The position numbers were made by a program, and so were the translations under genes. Of a stretch of 64,000 nt of DNA, positions 59,101 to 64,000 are shown piece by piece. This DNA is from Symsagittifera roscoffensis. Lineage: Eukaryota > Xenacoelomorpha > Acoela > Convolutidae. Under the pieces are notes generated by a model. It searched no databases, was not told the origin of the DNA, and was given only the letters and a program-made list of their open reading frames with translations. Numbering within the stretch: the first letter of the stretch is position 1; every line of letters begins with the position of its first letter. Location of the stretch: positions 31,031,932 through 31,095,931 of the forward strand of contig NC_087064.1 of the NCBI RefSeq assembly GCF_963678635.1. The letters are read 5' to 3'.

Positions 59101-60627
59101 TTTGCTACAAATTGTTGGCCCAAAAAAGCCTAAACGAAACCGATGTCATTCGCAAGCACTATCGAGAACACGACAAAAAAGCAGCTCTATAAAGTGCAAT
59201 GAGAAAGTAGAAATAAACTTCGAACTAGTAAAAATTCAACTCGACTCGTATTCGATCTGCGACCTACAGATCATGAGTTTCATACAGTTACCACCCAGCC
59301 ACGGAAGCTTAATACGTCGCAAACACTAGCCACAGATAAAGCAGAGAACAGATGCTACGAAATTTCCAATACTACAGATCGTGATTGTCGCCAAAGTGCC
59401 ATCAAATAAGTAAACACTTTATTGCAAATTAGATTAGAAAAAAAGAAGGTTCGTACTAATACACTAACGCTCGCCTGACCTCAAGTATCGATGCAAGTAA
59501 ATCTGATATTTCGGGTTAAACTCTTTCTTTATAGTTTTATTCACTTCCTGAAATGATCGAAACATACAAAAAAACAAGTGGTCATACTTAACAGCTTCCA
59601 GCACGGTCGCAGTTTTTCCGGTGCCAGGAGTTCCAGAGACATAAATGCAGCCACTGGTTCCATTTCTCAGGTGATCGTGAACAAAAGAAAAGATGTTTCC
59701 AAACTCAACCTCCCTACATGGAAGCTCAAGAGGCACGGAAGACACTTGCAACATGGCCAAAGCCCTGTCAAAACCACACGTTAGGCTGCAGATTCGTTCC
59801 AGTTCCACGGATAATGGAGCTCGGTAGCTTAGAAGATTCAAATGCGCCTGAGTTGGCTTAGTGTTTAACTTTTTGGCGAAAATTCTTGTTTTGCGACTGC
59901 GAGACTTCGATAGAACCTTTCTCTGTCGAACTCGAGCTAAATGCGTACTTTGGGTGACAATTTCATCAGAGCTGGAGCTGACATCTGGTCTTGCTTCATC
60001 TGATTGATCTTCGCTATCACTATCCTCAGAATCACTCTTGCAAGGCTCATAATTCTGGACCATATTAGTTTCTCTCCAATTTCTTGACTCTTTTAGTTTA
60101 GCCTGCTTGGGAGGCGAAATATTTTCTTTTTCTTCACTGTATTCAAGCTTCTTTTTGCAACTACGAGGTGTCCAATATTTACTAGTTTTTAAGTCACATT
60201 TTTCCTCTTTTAGCTTAGGTGTCTGCGGAAGATACCTCTGCAGCTCTTTCAGTTCGCCTTTAGAACTTGTGAATCTCAGACAATATTCGTTTTTAGACTG
60301 TTCCGGTTTCTCCGAAAAAAGGTCCAATGAATTAACTACAACGACGACTTTGACTTCTGAGATGCCCGCTTTAATAGGCGAAACATCGCCCAATTTCACA
60401 ATTTCGTTAACTAATGGCTTGACTCCAAATTTAGTAAAAGCATCCAGTAGTAAGTCAGAAATGACGTATTTTGAGCCTTCAATTTTTACACAATTATCAT
60501 CATTCATTATCCTTTTAACTTTGTAGAAGAGTCCATTTTTTGCTTTTAATGTCACAAAGGATCCAATCTTAAGAATAACACCAGTTGAAATTTTTGTAGA
60601 GTTCAACTGATTGGACGTGAACGGCAT
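44114..60627 (-). CDS. ORC1: Origin recognition complex subunit 1 (ORC1)
   Basis: Four minus-strand exons join in phase: 60627-59593, 59547-59480, 45295-44875 and 44623-44114 (stop included), giving about 677 aa, near the usual 700-860. Introns are 45 nt, 14,184 nt and 251 nt. Exon 1 has a short BAH-like N-terminus (VILKIGSFVTLKAKNG), a charged disordered linker and the AAA+ start (VPLELPCREVEF; Walker A GTPGTGKTAT). Exon 3 has EVNGMKL, Walker B VLLVDELDLL, sensor 1 IANTMDLPERVM and SSRLG. Exon 4 has SGDARRSLDICRRATE and the winged-helix end, VSVDDVNFALAKE. ORC1 is the ATPase subunit that binds origins and, with CDC6, loads MCM2-7 in the nucleus. ATG 60627 is the first in frame; an acceptor-like tttgcag just before it suggests an upstream non-coding exon. 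The 45-nt intron is a multiple of three without stops, so its retention would only insert 15 residues. Confidence 0.9.
45456..45783 (-). repeat. 3' LTR of the BEL/Pao element
   Basis: Matches 56518-56846 over its full length (ttctatta[a/c]gcaaaaattg ... ttgcccaacggcaca), roughly 80-85% identical by eye. On the element strand it begins TGTGCC directly after a purine tract (gaagaaagtggag, plus 45784-45796), as expected for a polypurine tract. The other edge is blurred by divergence. Confidence 0.8.
46021..46931 (-). pseudogene. BEL/Pao integrase remnant
   Basis: Two minus-strand open pieces. 46931-46593 has the zinc-binding N-terminal integrase region (LRTHYWIIDLLHICKHHIHK then CVKC, a His-His-Cys-Cys finger) preceded by a typical TDLSVRELPEPSH segment. 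46275-46021 has the C-terminal part (LLNEMPIGRNPTHP, NNLLLGRSS, VLDAFWIKWQNKYLP). The catalytic core between them is interrupted by frame breaks. The domain would have inserted element DNA into chromosomes. Confidence 0.75.
46932..47420 (-). other. Decayed BEL/Pao pol between RT and integrase
   Basis: This position should hold RNase H and the connection domain. Only short broken frames remain and no motif could be assigned. Confidence 0.4.
47421..55110 (-). repeat. Six tandem ~1.3-kb copies of a BEL/Pao protease-RT segment
   Basis: The marker acacgacccttaaagtttg occurs at 47521, 48752, 50053, 51371, 52686 and 53991 (spacings 1231, 1301, 1318, 1315, 1305). The marker cacgcgcgaacctactacaa also occurs six times (48431 to 54979). 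On the minus strand each unit reads: an N-terminal piece (NDSTREFAA, LLNTSKEAFLQ), protease-region piece (RLPSKRVTIRMETLD, LYSLDHEDGKGNTLSL), a Cys-rich part (GVNCNSQCGNCC), the RT start (DPWIKDKTNLPNNRFF, MNYDGPVHYI) and, after an internal deletion, the RT active-site block GYMDDI with EEIEEMLLKGSFKIR. Copies 3 and 4 are nearly identical. Copies 1-2 and 4-5 share variants at ~3.93-kb distance, so blocks of three units have been copied as well. All units carry stops or frame breaks. Confidence 0.9.
55111..56442 (-). pseudogene. BEL/Pao gag remnant
   Basis: Minus-strand fragments include a DUF1759-like stretch (EIWKLLDQRYGDKGKVVEI, then KRPLTFIDVIEKASLE) and, nearer the protease, a C-x2-C-x4-H-x4-C zinc knuckle (ECFNCLSIGHTAQKC). 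Many stops separate them. Gag would form the particle and bind element RNA. Confidence 0.65.
56518..56846 (-). repeat. 5' LTR of the BEL/Pao element
   Basis: Pairs with 45456-45783. On the plus strand this copy may start at TGTTGCAGCAACA (about 56443), which would make a ~404-bp LTR bounded by TG...CA; the other copy has diverged too far there to confirm it. Confidence 0.75.
57000..57070 (-). repeat. tRNA-like sequence, possible SINE head
   Basis: Minus strand: gatggtgtatagccggatgc (A-box-like), then gatcgaatcctgctatcgg (B-box-like). It has clear pol III promoter spacing but no canonical anticodon arm by eye. Confidence 0.45.
58170..58223. repeat. Two adjacent short hairpins
   Basis: ctctgtgtgaat / attcacacagag (12-bp arms, ~13-nt loop) is followed immediately by gcgaagt / acttcgc (7-bp arms, 3-nt loop). 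Confidence 0.7.
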
Positions 60628-63600
60628 TTTAATCTGCAAATGTGACACTAGATAATTCACACAATCAACCTATGAAAAAAATCATTGTTTTAATTCAGAA
60701 AAAAATTAACAAAAAATTTTGCATGAGAAAAATTTTTCGATTACGTTAAAATTGTTAATTGAACAAACGTTTTCGCACAATTTTACAGCATCTTCAGGTT
60801 TAAAAATCAAACTAAGTAACGGTAATTTGGCCTTTTTGGATTTAAATGTTAACGTGGACTCAGGAAAAAAAGTCGCATGTGTACCATTCGACGGAAAATG
60901 AAGCTAGGTTGTAAAACGGCTGGCTAGCGTCTAAGCACAGCTCTACATGCTTTTAACCGTCTCTACCAAAGCCAGTTCTTTGTGTGGTACTTTTAACATC
61001 GGGTCGACAAAATCGTTACTGTTTTGGGCTATCGGCCAGAACGCTCAGATTAACTTAGTTACATGCAAAAATAGTGAGCTAATGACTGGGACCCAGTATC
61101 CCCAGACCACGAGGCCACTCATAAAAACAGGTTCATTATATTTCTATTGTTTTTGTTCAGTAGATAAAAATCATCATATCCATCCGAGATGGATCAACCA
61201 TATCCCTAAACTCCTAGCTTCTCATACTCTGAAAATGAATTGGATGTTAATTAAATTCAACTCAGAACATTCCAGAGAGCTAAAACTTGTTTAAAATAGA
61301 GTTTCAGTCCTCTTCCAGAGACCCTTCCGGATTCTGGAATCCGGACGAAGAGCGGTCTTATCTCCCTTCCGGAAGGCTGGTAAAATTGTCCTTATACCCT
61401 TCTTGTTTCTCGGGAAGTCTTTGGTAACGATTGTACAGTTACAATCGTTACAATTCGGAATGTTCTTCCGTTAAGGTCGCCAACTATAATTTCGTCATTC
61501 GCTATAACTTCTCGTACGTCTTCTCTTTGTCAGCGATTATTGTTCTTCTAATTTCTCACTTTCAGTTGTAGCGAAAACTCAAGGTCGTGACGTGTCTATA
61601 TTTCAGTGTGCCATTCCCCCGGATTGGCACAGTCAAGCCCGCCGCGGCTTTAGGAAAAGTACGATAAATGCCTTAGCAACCGATTATCAGTGAAAAGGAG
61701 GGTCAGAATATTCTGGAATTTTTAATTTTCAAAATTTCGATTCTCAGCAGTCTATTTCTGAGAAACGCGGGAACAGCCATTTTGAACCAGAAAAGGCAAC
61801 AAAAAATACAATCAGAATGGCAAGACAAGAATCAGTTGATAATCAGCGGGACAGCCGGAGTGGATCCGTACCCTCCTGTGCCACAGGATTGAAGAGAAAA
61901 GAGTGTTATCTCAGGGGTAGATCGGAATTAAAGGTCCGGTGCCCAGAGACTCAGTAGACTATAATAAACCTTTTTTCAGTTGCTGTGATGCCCTGAATAG
62001 CTGAAATCCTTCCAATCTTGTTTTGTATTTCAGAGCATGAGTAGCTAGAAAGAGGAAAAATCAATCCAATCCCAATGGATGTAGTAAATAACTGCCACTA
62101 AAAACATAGTAAATAATGGCTTCCCAGCCATGTCTTCAATAGTAATCACGTAGTCTGGGGATCCGAGACCTAATTATGTGGTTATTTTTGCATACTAATG
62201 AAAGCTGATCAAAAGTCGCTTGACTGATGGCCTAGAAATAGTAACTTTTTACTTAGCCATAAACAGACCAGAAAACTAACTGGCTAGGTCTCAACGGTGA
62301 AAAACCAGTAGAATTAGGGTAACTGACGTCTGCCATTCGTCAATAGGTGCTCTTTCTACGCTCCGTCACTATGTAATTTTTGGGCGAAAGTTACATAGAT
62401 GTTTTTATGGCGCTCCTGGGCGGGCCTGTTAAAGGTAAAAGTTTAGAAAGTCCTGTTTTGTATTAGGCGGAAAGTACCGACCCTCCGCCTGGTACTATTT
62501 AGCTTTTTTTTATTTTAATTAAGATCCAAAATTCCGGGGGCCGGAGGGTTAGGTGGGAAGTCATGAGCCCGCTTATCCCATGGCCCTTGGACCAAAAACA
62601 ATTAAAGAGAAAGCGTAAAACCAAACAAAAACAACGTATAACCAAGAAAAAGCCAAAAACAAATTTACTTGAAAACAAAAAAGTACAAAAAACGGTAACA
62701 AGATCAAAAAAGATCAAAAACAAAAAAAACATAAAATGACAGTTTATATATTCTTTCCGGACGGGATGTGATCTGACCTTCGTGTTTGTTAAATGGTGGG
62801 GGGCACATTTCGCGCGGTCCGATTGCATCCTCCATCGATTGCAAGTTTCCAAGTTAAGGGTCTTAATTTGGGTGTGTTGATGCAAAGGAGGGTTTAGTTA
62901 TATTTTTTAACGGCAGTTATTATGTTATTATCCTTATTAAATATTACTTACCTCCCATTTAGACCCGAGAAACACCCCAATTTTGTCAAAAAATACAGAT
63001 TTTTGACCAAACTGCCAACCCCAAAAATTTTGGCTGTCTGAGTTTTTCGAACATCAAGAAGCTTCTGCGCAGTGAGCTACTACGCAGTCGGAGCCCACTA
63101 ACTAAAAAACCCGCGGAAAAAGACATAGTTAGAGCGACAAAACCTTTTGCGTTAGGAGCCTGAAGCATAGCGAGCTAGTTTGCAAGAACGATTTTTGAGT
63201 AACCCTACGAATAGCTCCGTGGATAGAACTGGAGACTTAAAGATGGGAAAAAGAAGGGTTCGGAGGGTCCAAATTTGATAGTTTTTGACCAAATTTTTGT
63301 TTCCAAATCAATTTTTGTCCGGTTTTTTGCATTATTCCATTGCTGTACAGGGCTACTCTATTCAAGAGTTTTTAGGCACTTTCAAAAAAAGCCGATTTAG
63401 CAAACGTGTTGTTGTTGATTTCTGAAAGACTAACAAACCGATCGAAATAAATTTGGTACCATAAGTCGACGTTTTTGACCATTTTTCTGAAACGCAACCG
63501 TTTTTAGGTTGATAACTTCAGGAGAGAAAAAATTTTTTAGACTTTGTTAGTTCGGAGGGTCCAACTTTTACTGAACCCTCCGAGCGGCAGATATTTTTTT

Positions 63601-64000
63601 CATAAAACCACGTTTTATTCCCACTGGGTAGATTGAACCACCTTGTTCTAAGCAAGCTAGACCGCAATTGGAGGCATAAGAGCGGTGAAAATACTTTTTT
63701 TCGTGATTTTTGAACCCTCCGAAGCAACGCTCCGGAGTCAGCTGAGCCCCTTAACAACCCTCCTTAGTGGAAATTTTAACTTTTCACGGAACCCTCCGAG
63801 ATAGTTCAAATAACCCCCCAGAGTAAATTTAGCCTGTTTGGACTCTTTTTAGCACTAGCTGGAGACCCCTTTGAGGCGAGACTTAAAAAAAAATGGAAAG
63901 TTGAGGGAACCCTGCGAAGTAACCCTTTGGAGTGTAATAGGCATCTTATTGACCCTCCTTAGTGAATTTGGGGGGACCCTCCGAAGCAACTTAGTTGTTT
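60628..64000. other. Region upstream of ORC1, no gene recognised
   Basis: 60628-60700 should hold the ORC1 5' UTR or an upstream non-coding exon (acceptor-like ttcatag and tttgcag). Open frames at 60947-61294 (plus) and 62499-62885 (minus) have no recognisable domains and simple composition. An inverted repeat, taacgattgta / tacaatcgtta, lies at about 61425-61450. From ~62.47 kb to the end, CCCTCCGA-type words recur on both strands (see findings). Confidence 0.45.

Larger units (their letters stand above)
45296..59479 (-). other. ORC1 intron 2, 14.2 kb, holding a BEL/Pao retrotransposon
   Basis: Donor TTGAG/GTCAGG (exon end 59480) and acceptor ttattgcag (next exon at 45295) give a phase-2 join that restores an AGC codon and leads into YLSDLSKEKELPTFKYLEV, directly before the conserved EVNGMKL. 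The other ORC1 introns are 45 and 251 nt. The retrotransposon accounts for about 11.4 kb of this one. Spacing from the acceptor to the nearer LTR is only ~160 bp. Confidence 0.85.
56847..59479. other. Remainder of ORC1 intron 2
   Basis: Contains the tRNA-like element at 57.0 kb, a three-copy minisatellite (gctcgcaagcccgtaa, 57818-57886) and two adjacent hairpins near 58.2 kb. The ORFs at 57419-57701 and 59054-59329 have no recognisable content and sit inside the intron. Confidence 0.5.

Noticed and set aside
60107-60526. Plus-strand 139-codon ORF opposite ORC1 exon 1
   Set aside because: Antisense to the BAH/linker exon, Ser/Phe/Leu-rich, with no domain.

Overview
The window is AT-rich nuclear DNA from an animal, not a prokaryote. 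Protein-coding signal comes as short GT-AG-bounded exons of conserved eukaryotic genes: a KDM2-type JmjC histone demethylase, an Artemis/SNM1-type nuclease and the replication initiator ORC1. Several introns are only 45-100 nt. The BEL/Pao LTR retrotransposon and the Phantom-type MULE both point to a metazoan. Tiny introns next to transposon-swollen ones would suit a fast-evolving invertebrate such as a larvacean tunicate, but that is a guess; the phylum cannot be read from the sequence.

Left part (1-6.6 kb): a plus-strand JmjC gene (exons 2870-5841) is preceded by a nearly identical copy of its JmjC exons (16-612), the rest of which lies outside the window. Between them are minisatellites, a 40-bp-arm palindrome and a tRNA-like element. 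Two further exon-like ORFs (6022-6225, 6389-6617) run into a 14.4-kb array of a ~135-bp satellite (6551-20965), about 107 monomers with nested higher-order repeats of 1080, ~1215 and ~3640 bp.

Middle (21-44 kb): an Artemis-like gene (21500-22854) keeps its catalytic residues but is broken by about four reading-frame changes, and its 3' end is duplicated in tandem. After it come unassigned coding-like fragments, a degraded LTR element with protease but no reverse transcriptase recognised (28436-30782), a B-box-like zinc-finger ORF, a 67-bp-arm hairpin, a second satellite array (33308-37235, 19 monomers, each with a GA run and most with a TATAAAA box) and a MULE with multi-copy inverted termini (42173-43509).

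Right part (44-64 kb): ORC1 runs on the minus strand from 60627 to 44114 in four exons. Its third intron is 14.2 kb and contains an 11.4-kb BEL/Pao element in the same orientation. Inside that element a protease/reverse-transcriptase segment has been amplified into six tandem ~1.3-kb copies. The last 3.4 kb has no recognisable gene but carries a recurring CCCTCCGA motif.

The genes do not form an operon or pathway. The unifying theme is repeat biology: three unrelated tandem arrays in 64 kb each show multi-monomer (higher-order) duplication.
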